A DNA stretch of 64,000 bases from Schlesneria sphaerica. GTDB taxonomy: Bacteria > Planctomycetota > Planctomycetia > Planctomycetales > Planctomycetaceae. The translations under genes were made by a program, and so were the position numbers. Each line of letters opens with the position of its first letter. Position 1 is the first letter of the stretch. The stretch spans positions 3,720,001 through 3,784,000 of the forward strand of contig NZ_CP172346.1 in the NCBI RefSeq assembly GCF_044336245.1, given 5' to 3'. Below, piece after piece: positions 18,194 through 28,368 of this stretch. The notes under the pieces were generated by a model that saw nothing but the letters and a program-made list of their open reading frames with translations, did not search any database and was not told the origin of the DNA.

Positions 18194-19906
18194 TTAGTTG
18201 CGGCTTCCTCTGCGAGCCTCGAATGAGGTTTCAAAATTCCGCTGAGGCCGCGACATGTCTGCTGTGGCGACAGGCCCTTTTCGCGTCGTCGCACGCTGCG
18301 ATGCCGTATTCGAAGCGACAGCGTTTGTCCTTCGAATGGGGGCCTTGGTCTTCGACTTGTTGCTGGCGGCAACAGCCGTCGGACGGGGGTTGCTGGTCGA
18401 TTCGTGCAGCAGGTCGTCAACGAAGCGGGTGCTGGCCTGATTGACGATGACGACCCGACTGGCGACTCCCGGCTGCTTGGGACGAATGATGCATACGATT
18501 TCGGCGTCGACATAGTCACCCGCTGCGCCCGGTAACGAGGAACCGGGAGCAGAATCGCGCAGTGCCTCGGCGAGCATCTCGCCGGCAACATCCCCCTCGT
18601 GCTCGGCCCCTTCCGACTCAATCTCCTCAGGGCTTCCCAGGAGCGGCTCTTCGTCTTCCGGAACGACGGCAGCGATCTCTTCCTGTGCCTCTGCTTCTTT
18701 GGCCATGCCTTTCGGTACCAGATGCCCCAGCTTCGCCTTTGCCAGCATCTGGGCAACCGGTTTCATCCCGGCATAGATGCCTCGTTTGTAATTCGCATCG
18801 GCGAAGATACAGATTCCGACTTGCTCGCGTCCCAGAAACAAGCCTCCCCCCGAGCGACCCTGTTCTGGTATCCCGGTGCATTCAATGTTGTCAGGACCCA
18901 CCACACTATTGATCCCGGTCACCACGTGCTCTTCCAGCGAGGGGAGCTTTCCACCGCCACAGCCGATGCTGAAGACACGGTCTTCGACCTGGGGAACACC
19001 GGGCCCAAACCCGAGCTTGACCACGGGCAGACGATTGTCGCAGGGAATCGACAGCAGACCGACATCCGCGTCGAGGTCATAATCTATGATTTCTGCCACG
19101 GCGACCTGCGGCTTGGTGTTGGGCTCGGGGAACAGGTCAACTTCGATGACCGCCTTCTTTCCCAGGTTCCGCAGAATGTGACCGCAGCTAAGAATGATCG
19201 CCCGGCCGGGCTTGCTCTCAATCACCGTCCCTGAGCCGTAGTGGATGTGCGACCCGTCCAGGACCCGAATCCGCGTACTGGCAGCAAACGCTTCACGGGA
19301 AATCTGATCCATTTTCGGCGAGGCGTCGGCGTTCTGGAGTCGAAAGGTTTCGGGCTCATCTGCAGGAGCTTTCTTAGGGCCCTTGGACTTAGAGAACAGG
19401 GGAGCAATCTTTGGAAACAGCTTCTTGTCGTCACCTGAACGGGATTCCCCCTTCGTTTCGGGCAATGCCTGGCCCTTCCGGGAGGGGGGAAGGCTGGCCA
19501 TGGCGTCATCGCCATTCTGCTTGGGCAACATCATGAGCATGCTTTTCAGCTTTTTCTCATCAGTCATCCCATTGATACGGCTGATCTCGCGGCCGTTGGC
19601 AATCAGCACGAAGCAGGGGATGCTCTCGATGTGGTATTTCTCTGCGAGTCCCTTCTCCACATCGATATCCACCTGACGGATGGAGTAACCCTGACGTTCA
19701 AGCTTGGAAACGATGGGACTCATCTGCTGACACGGGCCACACCACTTGGCCGAGAAGTCCAGGAGAATATTGTTGGGGTCTGCGGCCTGAGCAGAGATGC
19801 TGGTCGCCGTAATCCAACTGCACGCGACCACCACCAGGAGAGTTGCAACGAGCATTGTCCAGAGCGAAGCGGTCGCACGACCGCGCAGAGAAACTCGATG
19901 CTGCAT
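18194..19906 (-). CDS. exported thioredoxin-like / trypsin-like serine protease fusion
   Basis: The 570-residue protein has a membrane anchor or signal (about 15-38), then a thioredoxin-like domain (about 45-130) with active site WCGPC (55-59) and the cis-proline loop SIPCF (P97). After a charged linker comes a trypsin/HtrA-type peptidase domain (about 208-395). The triad can be placed at H243 (SCGHIL), D281 (DADVGLL) and S352 (GRSGGGLF). A disordered C-terminal tail rich in Thr/Lys/Arg follows. The ATG at 19906 is preceded by GGAGG and begins the signal; the open frame continues 51 codons upstream without protein character. A combined disulfide-handling and proteolytic role in envelope quality control is inferred. 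The fusion is unusual. Confidence 0.88.
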   Translation of the reverse strand: MQHRVSLRGRATASLWTMLVATLLVVVACSWITATSISAQAADPNNILLDFSAKWCGPCQQMSPIVSKLERQGYSIRQVDIDVEKGLAEKYHIESIPCFVLIANGREISRINGMTDEKKLKSMLMMLPKQNGDDAMASLPPSRKGQALPETKGESRSGDDKKLFPKIAPLFSKSKGPKKAPADEPETFRLQNADASPKMDQISREAFAASTRIRVLDGSHIHYGSGTVIESKPGRAIILSCGHILRNLGKKAVIEVDLFPEPNTKPQVAVAEIIDYDLDADVGLLSIPCDNRLPVVKLGFGPGVPQVEDRVFSIGCGGGKLPSLEEHVVTGINSVVGPDNIECTGIPEQGRSGGGLFLGREQVGICIFADANYKRGIYAGMKPVAQMLAKAKLGHLVPKGMAKEAEAQEEIAAVVPEDEEPLLGSPEEIESEGAEHEGDVAGEMLAEALRDSAPGSSLPGAAGDYVDAEIVCIIRPKQPGVASRVVIVNQASTRFVDDLLHESTSNPRPTAVAASNKSKTKAPIRRTNAVASNTASQRATTRKGPVATADMSRPQRNFETSFEARRGSRN

Positions 19907-20339
19907 GTATTCGGCCTCCGTGCCTTTTGTAAATCTGCCAATTTCTGCCGCCAGCCGACGGACATTCTTACAAAGGGACGAGCTGAGCCATCCATGGCAG
20001 CAGAATTCTCCCTTTGTCGAGTTGATTCGATCTGATTTGGCCGGAAAGGTACGAGGCAAAATGGTGTCTTGTACCCAGGTCAGATGAGAACGTTTTACAA
20101 CTGAGACTGGTCAAACGGGGATTACGCACGAGGCGTGCCAAGACCGGAAAAAACTGCCTCTGGACACAAAAAATGGTTGCTGATACGTTCCCGCCCACAC
20201 GAATTTGAAATCTCCCCTCAAGTTCTTTGGTCGCGGACTTTGTTACTACGATCGGTGTCGTAGATACGACGGGCTGCGACGATACCGCGATCAGGTCTGT
20301 CACCTCTCATTTCAAGTCGATACGTGCAATCCAGTCAGA

Positions 20340-21443
20340 ATGGAGTCTGTCGTGCCTACCCAATTCCCACTTCGAATCCTGTTCCTTTCTGTCCTCACAC
20401 TGGTTCCTCTTTCGTCCCTGCTCGCGATTGAAAACGATCCCGCAAAAGAGTACCGCTTGACGGAAAAACACGGCCCGTGGATGGTGATGGTTGCCACGTT
20501 CCGCGATGTTTATGACGCAGACCGTAAGAAGGAAGGGCTGACCGCCGAAGAGGCTGCCAGCAAACTGGTTCACGAACTTCGCGACAAGGGGATCCCCGCC
20601 TATTCGTTCTCGCGCGATGCCAAGAAAGAGACAATTGAAACACATGACCGCCTGGGGAATCCCGATAAGCGAGTCTTTGCCGCTCAGCGAGACATGATCT
20701 GCGTTCTGGCGGGTAATTATGAAAAAGTCGATGATCAGCCGGCTCAAAAGACCTTGGCTTACATCAAGAAATTCAAACCCAAATTCATGTCAGACCCCAA
20801 ATCAGGCGCGGTCGTCCGAATCTCGGATGGAACAAAAGGTCCCTTTGCTTCGGCATTTCTCACCATCAACCCACTTCGCCAGGCCGGTGACGTGGTCCGT
20901 CAGAAACCCGATAGCATGGCCAAGTACCTGAATTCAGGGATCGACTATGCCCTGGTGAACGTCCCCCGCAAGTACACACTCAAAGTCGCCACCTTCACCG
21001 GCAAATCCGCCATTCCTCTGGGTAACAGCAAGTTCACAGGGCAGGAAGCCAGCTTCGATAAGATGATTGGAGAGTCGGGCCCTTACAATCTTGTCCGTGC
21101 AGGGGAAGACGCCGCCCAACTCACCTACGCCTTGCGACAAAGTAACGATGCCATTCGTGAATGCCTGAAGGGGGAACGTTTCGAGTCTTATGTCTATCAC
21201 GACAAGTTTCAGTCGATCGTGACGATCGGCGGCTTCGACTCGCCCAACGATCCTGAAATTCGCCGCCTCGCCGAAATGTTTCACGCCACCTATGAAGGAA
21301 CAGCCCCGGGCGAATATGAACTGAAGTGCAAGTCGCTGAGCCTTCTGAACCCCAACAGTCGCCCGAACGCAAAACTGCCCCCTCTGCAAACGTGGGTCTT
21401 CGATCCGATTCCCGAACTCATGGAAATCCCCCGGATCAAGTAG
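20340..21443 (+). CDS. exported hypothetical protein, possibly with SPOR-like segments
   Basis: The 367-residue product has a signal peptide (cut near SSLLAIEN) and no recognised family. The stretch GPWMVMVATFRD followed by EEAASKLVHELRDKGIPAYSFS has the strand-helix-strand pattern of SPOR-like modules, and YTLKVATFTG with a later DAAQLTYALRQ looks like a second, similar unit. SPOR domains bind denuded peptidoglycan, but the resemblance here is only visual. The upstream 45 in-frame codons are not protein-like, so the start is placed at ATG 20340. A GTG at 20352 with GGAG ahead is an alternative. The gene is divergent from the thioredoxin-protease gene, with a 430-base shared promoter region. 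Confidence 0.75.
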   Translation: MESVVPTQFPLRILFLSVLTLVPLSSLLAIENDPAKEYRLTEKHGPWMVMVATFRDVYDADRKKEGLTAEEAASKLVHELRDKGIPAYSFSRDAKKETIETHDRLGNPDKRVFAAQRDMICVLAGNYEKVDDQPAQKTLAYIKKFKPKFMSDPKSGAVVRISDGTKGPFASAFLTINPLRQAGDVVRQKPDSMAKYLNSGIDYALVNVPRKYTLKVATFTGKSAIPLGNSKFTGQEASFDKMIGESGPYNLVRAGEDAAQLTYALRQSNDAIRECLKGERFESYVYHDKFQSIVTIGGFDSPNDPEIRRLAEMFHATYEGTAPGEYELKCKSLSLLNPNSRPNAKLPPLQTWVFDPIPELMEIPRIK

Positions 21444-21687
21444 TCATCGCAAGACAATCACGCTGCTCGGTCGCCAGGTCCGAATACGTTCGGGCCAGGC
21501 TCTCGGCGAACCCCGATTGCCCCGTCATCACAGCGACCGGGACGGCGTCAGCCGCAAAACGTTTCCTCCAGGTGAACAACCTCGGACGACTTGGTTCTGG
21601 TGGTCCAGGCGAGAAAGGGATCACCCGATTCAGCACGGGCCATTTGAAGGGGAATCCGAGCACCATCGGGCTGGTTAAAGTCAAAAC

Positions 21688-21727
21688 ACCCAGGCCTCAT
21701 CGGAATGATGCAGGACCTGGGTCTTTT
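21688..21727 (+). terminator. intrinsic terminator, plus strand
   Basis: ACCCAGG (21688-21694) pairs with CCTGGGT (21716-21722), followed by CTTTT. It lies 245 bases after the secreted hypothetical gene. Confidence 0.65.
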
Positions 21728-21911
21728 CGTTGAATGCGCTGTTGATTGCTCTTTGACGGATGATTTGCGGACCATCGCCAACTGGGCCTTCGCATTCCTA
21801 CGTCCTGTCATCCGGCCGCGGGGCAAGCACCTTCGGCGGTGATGTCGAACGGTGACACTCGGGACGTTCGACTGAACGGTTCGCGGCGCCGTTTGAAAAA
21901 ACATTCCTCGC

Positions 21912-21963
21912 CCGAAAAGACCGGCATGACTGGGGACCTTACTCCACATCACGCCGGTCTTTC
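21912..21963 (-). terminator. terminator of the DUF1501 gene
   Basis: A ten-base perfect stem, AAAGACCGGC (21916-21925) and GCCGGTCTTT (21953-21962). In minus-strand direction it ends in GGTCTTTTCGGG, and it lies about 50 bases after the stop codon of the DUF1501 gene. It could also act on the plus strand. Confidence 0.75.
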
Positions 21964-22014
21964 TGATTCAGTATGTGAGAGGTCCGAGTTTGTCGTCCTT
22001 CAGGCCCCAATGGA

Positions 22015-23484
22015 TCAGGCCAGGATGTCGGTCACGATCTTTCCATGGACATCGGTCAGACGGAAATCCCGCCCCTGTGCCCGGTAGGTCAGCTTCTCGT
22101 GATTGATGCCCAGCAGGTGCAGGATGGTGGCATTCAGATCATGTACATGAACGGGTTTTTCCGTAATGTTGTAGCTGAAGTCGTCGGTCTCCCCGTGCAC
22201 CAGGCCCCCTTTGACACCCCCACCTGCCATCCACATCGTGAAGTTTCGCGGGTGATGGTCGCGGCCGTAGTTGTCTTTCGTCAGGGTCCCCTGGCTGTAA
22301 ACGGTACGCCCGAACTCGCCTCCCCACACCAGCAGGGTATCTTCCAACATCCCGCGTTGCTTGAGGTCCTTAATCAGTGCTGCACAGGGTTGGTCCGCAA
22401 CTTTCGTCAGTTGGCGAATCTGTCCTGGCAAGCTGCCGTGATGGTCCCAACCGCGGAGGAAGACCTGGGTAAACCGAACGCCTCGTTCGGCCAGTCGTCG
22501 GGCCAGCAGACAGTTGTAGGCGAAGGAACCTGGCTGAGTGACTTCAGGCCCGTACATCTCGAGCACATGCTTCGGTTCTTTCGAGATGTCGGCCAGTTCC
22601 GGGACGGAGGTCTGCATGCGGTAAGCCATCTCGTACTGGGCGATGCGGGCAGCAATTTCCGGATCACCCACGTCGGCCAGACGTTCCTGGTTCAGTTCCC
22701 CCAGTCCGTCCAGCATCTGGCGACGGATTCCTCCACTGACCCCCGGAGGGTTGGACAGATACAGCACGGGATCACCCGAGGACCGCATCGAAACCCCCGC
22801 ATGTTTGGTGGGCAAAAAGCCCGAAGCCCACATCCGTGAGAACAACGCCTGGTTCATCCCCCCCGAAGCGAGTCGCGAGATCAGCACGACGAACGAAGGC
22901 AAATCCTGGTTCGGACTGCCGATGCCGTATGACAACCAGGCTCCCAGCGATGGACGGCCTGAAATCTCACTGCCGGTCGTCATGAACGTAATCGCCGGAT
23001 CATGGTTAATCGCGTCGGTATTCATTGACTTGATGATGCTGATGTCGTCGGCGACCGTGGCCATTTCTGGCAGCAGTTCGCTGATCCACGCACCGCTCTG
23101 ACCATGCTGGGAAAACTTGAACATCGAGGGGGCAACAGGAAACCGCGTCTGCCCCGAGGTCATCGTGGTGATTCGCTGACCATTCCGAACCGACTCGGGA
23201 AGATCCTTATCGAAGTACTCACCCAGTTTCGGCTTGTAGTCCCACAGATCCAGTTGCGAAGGACCATCTGCCATGAACAGCCAGATGACTCGCTTGGCCT
23301 TTGGAGCGTGGTGCATCGCCGGCATCACACCAAAAGTCTCACGACCACCCTCGCTGGCCACATCACTGGCGAAAATGCTGGGATTCATGCAGGAGGCCAA
23401 TGCGGCAGCCCCCAAGCCTGTTGCTGTTCGACTGAAAAAGTGCCGACGCGTCATTGCCAGTTTGTATTCGAGTAAAGGGTCCAT
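22015..23484 (-). CDS. Tat-exported DUF1501 protein
   Basis: The 489-residue protein belongs to the DUF1501 family, related to alkaline-phosphatase/sulfatase folds and very abundant in planctomycetes. A twin-arginine signal (TRRHFFSRTATGLGAAALA, R13/R14) predicts folded export. Family motifs include VIWLFMADGPSQLDLWDYKP, HHPRNFTMWMAGGGVKGG and HLLGINHEKLTYRAQGRD. GAGG lies before the ATG at 23484; the further in-frame ATG at 23547 is unlikely because it precedes the signal. It is encoded 68 bases after the PSCyt1/DUF1549/DUF1553 gene, the usual order of this pair. The biochemical role is unknown; polysaccharide degradation has been proposed for such pairs. Confidence 0.95.
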   Translation of the reverse strand: MDPLLEYKLAMTRRHFFSRTATGLGAAALASCMNPSIFASDVASEGGRETFGVMPAMHHAPKAKRVIWLFMADGPSQLDLWDYKPKLGEYFDKDLPESVRNGQRITTMTSGQTRFPVAPSMFKFSQHGQSGAWISELLPEMATVADDISIIKSMNTDAINHDPAITFMTTGSEISGRPSLGAWLSYGIGSPNQDLPSFVVLISRLASGGMNQALFSRMWASGFLPTKHAGVSMRSSGDPVLYLSNPPGVSGGIRRQMLDGLGELNQERLADVGDPEIAARIAQYEMAYRMQTSVPELADISKEPKHVLEMYGPEVTQPGSFAYNCLLARRLAERGVRFTQVFLRGWDHHGSLPGQIRQLTKVADQPCAALIKDLKQRGMLEDTLLVWGGEFGRTVYSQGTLTKDNYGRDHHPRNFTMWMAGGGVKGGLVHGETDDFSYNITEKPVHVHDLNATILHLLGINHEKLTYRAQGRDFRLTDVHGKIVTDILA

Positions 23485-23552
23485 AATGGAATCCTCTTGA
23501 GTTCGGCGTGACAGGTGTTCATGGAAGCGGATCGTGGTCGAAGCCACGGAAA

Positions 23553-26500
23553 CTACTTCGTAATGGTTTCATCAAGGTTAATCAGCAGGTTCGCGAGCAT
23601 TGTCCAGGCAGCGTACTCAGCGGTCTCCAGATGGGGATCTCTGGGAGAATCGCCATAGGCAAGCAATTGCTCTGCAGCTTTGGTGTCGGCCTGGAATTGA
23701 GCCCGCTGCTTATCCAGCGTCCCCTTGAGAACTTCGAGTTCCCGTGCGGACGGACGACGGGCAGTCACCCAGCGGAAGCCATAGACCAGTCGGTCTTCAG
23801 GCGTCTCGCCCCCTTCACGCAACATCCGCTCAGCCAGCTTGCGGGCCGCATCGACGTATTGCTTGTCATTCATCAGCGCCAGCGCCTGCAGCGGCGTATT
23901 CGTCCTTGGACGCCGCACCGTACAGTTCTCTCGCGAAGGGGCATCGAAGGTCGACATCGATGGAGGTGGTGCCGTCCGCTTCCAGAATGTGTAAAGGCTG
24001 CGACGGTACAGGGATTCCCCCGCATCCGGTTTGAATTCACGCGTGTTGCTGCCCACAAAGGCCACCGCCTCCCAGATTCCTTCTGGCTGGTACGGTTTGA
24101 CACTCTTTCCGCCGGCCCGCTCGACCAACAGGCCGCTGGCGAACAGGATCGAGTCACGAATCACTTCCGCATCAAATCGGAAACGAGGGCCTCGTGCCAG
24201 CAAGACGTTTTCCGGATCACGACTCAGCAGTTCGGACGAGACCTTTGCCGACTGTCGGTACGTGCCCGACATCAGCATCAGTTTGTGCATGCGTTTGACA
24301 TCCCACCCGGTGCGAATGAACTCGGTGGCGAGCCAGTCGAGCAGTTCAGGATGGGAAGGCCATGTCCCCTGAGCCCCAAAGTCTTCGGCCGTTTTCACGA
24401 TGCCGGTCCCGAAGAACTGTTGCCAGTAGCGATTCACGACCACGCGGGACGTCAGTGGATGTTCCGGAGCCACCAGCCATTGTGCCAGTCCCAGTCGATT
24501 GTTGGGCACACCTTCGGGTAATGGTGGCAACACAGCAGGAACACCACGTTCGACCCGTTCCCCCTTTTTATCGTAAGCACCCCGGATCAGAATGAAGGCT
24601 TCGCGTGGCTGCGGCAGGTCCGCACTGACCATCGTTGCCGGAATCGCCGCGTCCAGATCGGCACGCTGCTTTTCATTTTCGGCGATGCTGGTTCGCAACT
24701 TCGCAAACGTGTCCCGCGTGTCAACGTTCACGTGCTGCAGGAAGTAGTCGCGCAACTGTTGCTGTTGCTCCGGTGTTCTCGCAGCGGAAGCGAGCTTCAG
24801 AATCTCCTGTATCGGCGCGGGATACGTCGTGCTTGGCGTCGGCTGTTGCGCCTGTTCCCAGGCAATCTGCGACTGGAAATCGGTAGGAGCGGGGGCGGCC
24901 CGGGACACGATTCCGGCTTTATCCCAGTAGCAGGTGCCGCCGAACTGGGTGAACGCCCAGCCGTTGAGATTAGCACCCGCAGGAAGTCCCACATCGGCCG
25001 CATTCACTTCCAGCCGTACCCATTCTCCCGTCTTCGGCAGGGGACCTGCAATTCGTTTGGCTGGAGTATTCTTGGCACCAAACCCGATGGCGTCTTCGTC
25101 CCCCCAGTTGGTCCGGTGTTCCCAGCTACCATCATTAAACTGAAGCATGATGGCGCGGGGCGGGTTCGCCGGATCGAGATAAACGTAGGCGAACAGCGTG
25201 TCCCCTTCGCCAATCTTCAAGGGGGGATTCGCGCCTGTGAAGAAGTGCTGCGACAGACCCGTCGCGGTGCGGCTGGAGGCCTTTTCTCCCGAAAAAACGG
25301 GACCTTCTCCCTTGGTGATCAACCGCCAGGGGGAATCACCCGCAGGCTGTGCCCCCGGAGGAAGCTCGTCATCCACCCAGACGGTCTCCAGACGCAGCAC
25401 AGAAAGGGCATCAGCGGGCAAGTCTTTCCCTGCCAGCGGATCCACGTAAGCGGCCGTCGCTGCGGCGAGAGCGGTGGCGGACGATTGCTGCAACGCGGCC
25501 AGCTCGTTCAGCAGATCCTGCTGCCGTTTGGTGTGTTCGGTTGAGGGAAGCTTCAGGATCGGAGGAGGCAACAGCGCGTTGCCGTCCATGGCGGCATCGG
25601 CCATCGAATAGAAATACGAATAAAGCGAGTAGAATTCCTTCTGCGAAATCGGATCAAACTTGTGCGTGTGGCAAACGGCGCACTGCAGTGTCAGTCCCAG
25701 GAAGACGGTCGAAAGAGCCTCCGTCCGGTCCACCGCGTAACGGACCAGAACCTCTTCGTCGATGGAGCCACCTTCGCCTGTCGTCACGTTACAGCGGTTG
25801 AATCCCGAGGCCACCTTCTGATCGACGGTCGCGTCAGGGATCAGGTCGCCCGCCAGTTGCTCGACCGTAAACCGGTTGAAGGGCATGTTCTGATTGAACG
25901 CATTGATGACGTACTCGCGGTACGGCCACATCGATCGCTCGTTATCCAGATGCAGTCCGTGCGTATCACCATAGCGTGCGGCATCCAGCCAGATTCGTCC
26001 CTGGTGTTCACCGTAACGGGGTGACATCAGCAGACGATCAATCAACCGCTCGTATGCTTGTGAGGATTCATCAGCAAGAAAGGCGTCAACTTCGGCAGGG
26101 GTGGGTGGAAGCCCGGTGAGATCGATCGTCGCGCGACGAATCAAGGTCACCTTGTCCGCTTCGGGGGATGGTTCCAGTCCTTCGGCTTCCAGTCGGCTGA
26201 GAATGAACTGATCAATCTCGTTGCGCACATGATTCGAGAAGCGGGTGGCGGGAGGTTCGGGACGAACAGCAGTAATAAACGACCAATGCCCCTGATACTC
26301 GGCCCCTTGCCGGATCCAGGCCTTCAGCGTTTCGATCTCGCTCTCTGAGACACTTTTGCCGCTCTCCGCGGGGGGCATCTTCAGATTCGGATCACTGGTC
26401 GTGATCCGCTCAATGATCGCACTCGCCGAGACATCACCCGGCACGATCCCGGTGTTCCCCGATTCCAGTTTCGCAACCGCGGTTTCGGGCTTGTCGAGCC

Positions 26501-26699
26501 TCAAACCGGCCTGGAGCTGGTTCTTATCCGGGCCGTGGCAGAGGTAGCAGTTGTTCGACAGAATGGGCCGGATGTCTCGATTGAACTCAATTTTGCGATC
26601 GGCCCCCGATACCGATGAGACGGAACCGAGCACCAACGTTGAGAGCGTCGCCGCGCAGACGAACGTGGTGAGACTGCGAGATCGTGCGGAGCGCGCCAT
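23553..26699 (-). CDS. planctomycete cytochrome-c / DUF1549 / DUF1553 protein
   Basis: The 1048-residue exported protein has a signal peptide (about 8-33), then a PSCyt1 cytochrome-c-type domain with heme-binding CYLCHG (C51, C54, H55) and a downstream methionine in LKMPPAES. DUF1549 follows (about 150-360) and contains a second CAVCH motif near residue 338. A beta-sandwich insertion (about 470-630) resembles a carbohydrate-binding jelly roll. DUF1553 (about 700-1000) carries HPLTSRVVVNRYWQQFFG and TPLQALALMNDKQYVDAARKLAER. The start at ATG 26699 directly begins the signal; earlier in-frame ATGs exist at 26816 and 26918. It forms a pair with the DUF1501 gene. A redox role on an extracellular substrate is inferred. 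Confidence 0.95.
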   Translation of the reverse strand: MARSARSRSLTTFVCAATLSTLVLGSVSSVSGADRKIEFNRDIRPILSNNCYLCHGPDKNQLQAGLRLDKPETAVAKLESGNTGIVPGDVSASAIIERITTSDPNLKMPPAESGKSVSESEIETLKAWIRQGAEYQGHWSFITAVRPEPPATRFSNHVRNEIDQFILSRLEAEGLEPSPEADKVTLIRRATIDLTGLPPTPAEVDAFLADESSQAYERLIDRLLMSPRYGEHQGRIWLDAARYGDTHGLHLDNERSMWPYREYVINAFNQNMPFNRFTVEQLAGDLIPDATVDQKVASGFNRCNVTTGEGGSIDEEVLVRYAVDRTEALSTVFLGLTLQCAVCHTHKFDPISQKEFYSLYSYFYSMADAAMDGNALLPPPILKLPSTEHTKRQQDLLNELAALQQSSATALAAATAAYVDPLAGKDLPADALSVLRLETVWVDDELPPGAQPAGDSPWRLITKGEGPVFSGEKASSRTATGLSQHFFTGANPPLKIGEGDTLFAYVYLDPANPPRAIMLQFNDGSWEHRTNWGDEDAIGFGAKNTPAKRIAGPLPKTGEWVRLEVNAADVGLPAGANLNGWAFTQFGGTCYWDKAGIVSRAAPAPTDFQSQIAWEQAQQPTPSTTYPAPIQEILKLASAARTPEQQQQLRDYFLQHVNVDTRDTFAKLRTSIAENEKQRADLDAAIPATMVSADLPQPREAFILIRGAYDKKGERVERGVPAVLPPLPEGVPNNRLGLAQWLVAPEHPLTSRVVVNRYWQQFFGTGIVKTAEDFGAQGTWPSHPELLDWLATEFIRTGWDVKRMHKLMLMSGTYRQSAKVSSELLSRDPENVLLARGPRFRFDAEVIRDSILFASGLLVERAGGKSVKPYQPEGIWEAVAFVGSNTREFKPDAGESLYRRSLYTFWKRTAPPPSMSTFDAPSRENCTVRRPRTNTPLQALALMNDKQYVDAARKLAERMLREGGETPEDRLVYGFRWVTARRPSARELEVLKGTLDKQRAQFQADTKAAEQLLAYGDSPRDPHLETAEYAAWTMLANLLINLDETITK

Positions 26700-27324
26700 C
26701 CCCGCAGAATATTCGGGTCGATGAGATTGACGCCGGGGCGATGCACCACAGAGGTCGTGCTTCACGTCTACACCCGTGGCGGAAACTGTCACCACACAGA
26801 GAGCATTGCGGGACATACGAGGAGATCCTCGAGAATACAGGCGGGATGAAAACACAGCGGAGGGAGATCCGGTGGGCGGTACAGTACCGTTGATCAATAT
26901 CAACCGATTCATCAGCAAAAGTCAATTAGCGATCTGATACCCCATTCCCATGATGTCCTCTATGTCAAGCGATACGCATTTACAGAGTACGGAAAAGTGG
27001 AAGCTCATACCGTTCAGAAATCCATCACTGGATCCTGAATCGGAGACGCGCCGGGAATCAGGAGGTGATGATCCGAATAGAGAGGACCAATCCGATTTCC
27101 AACATTTCAGCAAAGATTAAGGTAAAGAGCAGGAATTTTCTTGTATTCAAGCTACTGAGACTTCTAGACTGACTGTTGCGTAATTGACCTATCTCTCGAC
27201 AGAAAAATTCTTGCTCTTTCTGGGCCACGTCTGTCATTTCTTGCGAGTCTCACCCCACCTCGTAGCGATGGAGCATTTTCCTTGTCTTTCCTCTTCCCAT
27301 CTCCCATCTTCAGAGGACGATCAA
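26700..27324. other. divergent intergenic region
   Basis: About 625 bases between the minus-strand PSCyt1 gene and the plus-strand pseudopilin gene. It is somewhat AT-richer than its neighbours in the 27080-27200 part and should contain both promoters. No convincing gene or operator was seen. Confidence 0.5.
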
Positions 27325-28368
27325 ATGCCACGTTACATTGCGCGAAAGATTGGATTCACCCTGATTGAACTCCTGGTCGTGATTGCGATTATCGCAGTCT
27401 TGATTGCACTGCTGTTACCCGCTGTACAGCAGGCCCGCGAATCGGCTCGACGCACTCAGTGCAAGAACAATCTGAAGCAGCTTGGCCTGTCGCTGCACAA
27501 TTATCATGACACCCACAAGGTCTTCCCCTTCCGCTCGGGTGGTGGTACAGACGACATCAATAATTTCGACCAGGTCTTCATCTCCAATCTCAGCGGATTG
27601 GGTCTGTTATTGCCCTTTATTGATCAGGCGCCGCGTTATACTGCGATCATGGCACTCCCCTCTTCCGCCCGCGCCTGGGACGGAAATATTCTCTACGCTC
27701 AGGATATTCCGGCCTACATTTGTCCGTCCGACATTCCGGTTGGCGGCGTCGCCGGGGGACGTAACAATTATCGTTTCAGTGCTGGCGACTTTGGAAAACG
27801 TCATCGTGAGGCTCGTGATGCCCTCAACTGGGGCGGGGAAAATCCGATTCGAGGCATGTTCGGAGTCGACTCCAAGATCAGCATGGCAATGGTCCTGGAT
27901 GGCTCTTCGAATACTGTGATGATGTCCGAACGATGTCAGGGGATTCAGGATCGCCGGGACGAGTTGATCAGCGGAATCGGAACCCCTCCCCTGAATGACG
28001 GTGTAATTGATCCGTTAGTTCCCGGAAATCAGGCGCACATGGACCAATTGGCCACGATTTGCAATTCGGTCGTTTCGAATGGGGTCTACACGTCATACTA
28101 CAACTCTGAAATTCCGGGCCAGCGCTGGGTTGATGGCGGGTACTTCTACGTCGGTTTCAGCACGTTGATTCCTCCCAACGGGCCTTCGTGTATGGATGCC
28201 GGGTGGGATCGTAATCACAACATAATCTCCGCCTCGAGCCGACACACGGGGCTGGTTCAGGTGCTCATGGCCGACGGATCGGTCAGAAACGCCAGCAGCA
28301 GCATTGATCGCCTGATCTGGCGTGGTGTGGGCACACGTGCCGGCAGCGAATCCATCGGCGATTGGTAA
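27325..28368 (+). CDS. DUF1559 protein with type IV pilin-like N-terminus
   Basis: The 347-residue protein begins with a prepilin cleavage/methylation motif, GFTLIELLVVIAIIAVLIAL, followed by LLPAVQQARESARR, the standard start of DUF1559 (SBP_bac_10) proteins. The body has the family's LKQLGLSLHNYHDTHKVFP segment. The C-terminus reads SSRHTGLVQVLMADGSVR, close to the usual S-x-HPGG-x-N-LFADGSV box. AGAGGA precedes ATG 27325; the 47 upstream codons are not protein-like. These pseudopilin-like proteins occur in tens of copies per planctomycete genome and are processed by prepilin peptidase. They may be assembled by type II secretion/pilus-like machinery such as the GspE and secretin encoded elsewhere in the window. 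Confidence 0.95.
   Translation: MPRYIARKIGFTLIELLVVIAIIAVLIALLLPAVQQARESARRTQCKNNLKQLGLSLHNYHDTHKVFPFRSGGGTDDINNFDQVFISNLSGLGLLLPFIDQAPRYTAIMALPSSARAWDGNILYAQDIPAYICPSDIPVGGVAGGRNNYRFSAGDFGKRHREARDALNWGGENPIRGMFGVDSKISMAMVLDGSSNTVMMSERCQGIQDRRDELISGIGTPPLNDGVIDPLVPGNQAHMDQLATICNSVVSNGVYTSYYNSEIPGQRWVDGGYFYVGFSTLIPPNGPSCMDAGWDRNHNIISASSRHTGLVQVLMADGSVRNASSSIDRLIWRGVGTRAGSESIGDW

Larger units (their letters stand above)
21444..22014. other. convergent intergenic region with two terminators
   Basis: About 570 bases between converging genes. It holds two hairpin terminators, listed separately, and no gene. Confidence 0.6.

Noticed and set aside
20060..20339. N-terminal extensions of the divergent thioredoxin-protease and secreted hypothetical genes
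   Set aside because: Both open frames continue here, but the translations precede clear signal peptides and lack protein character.
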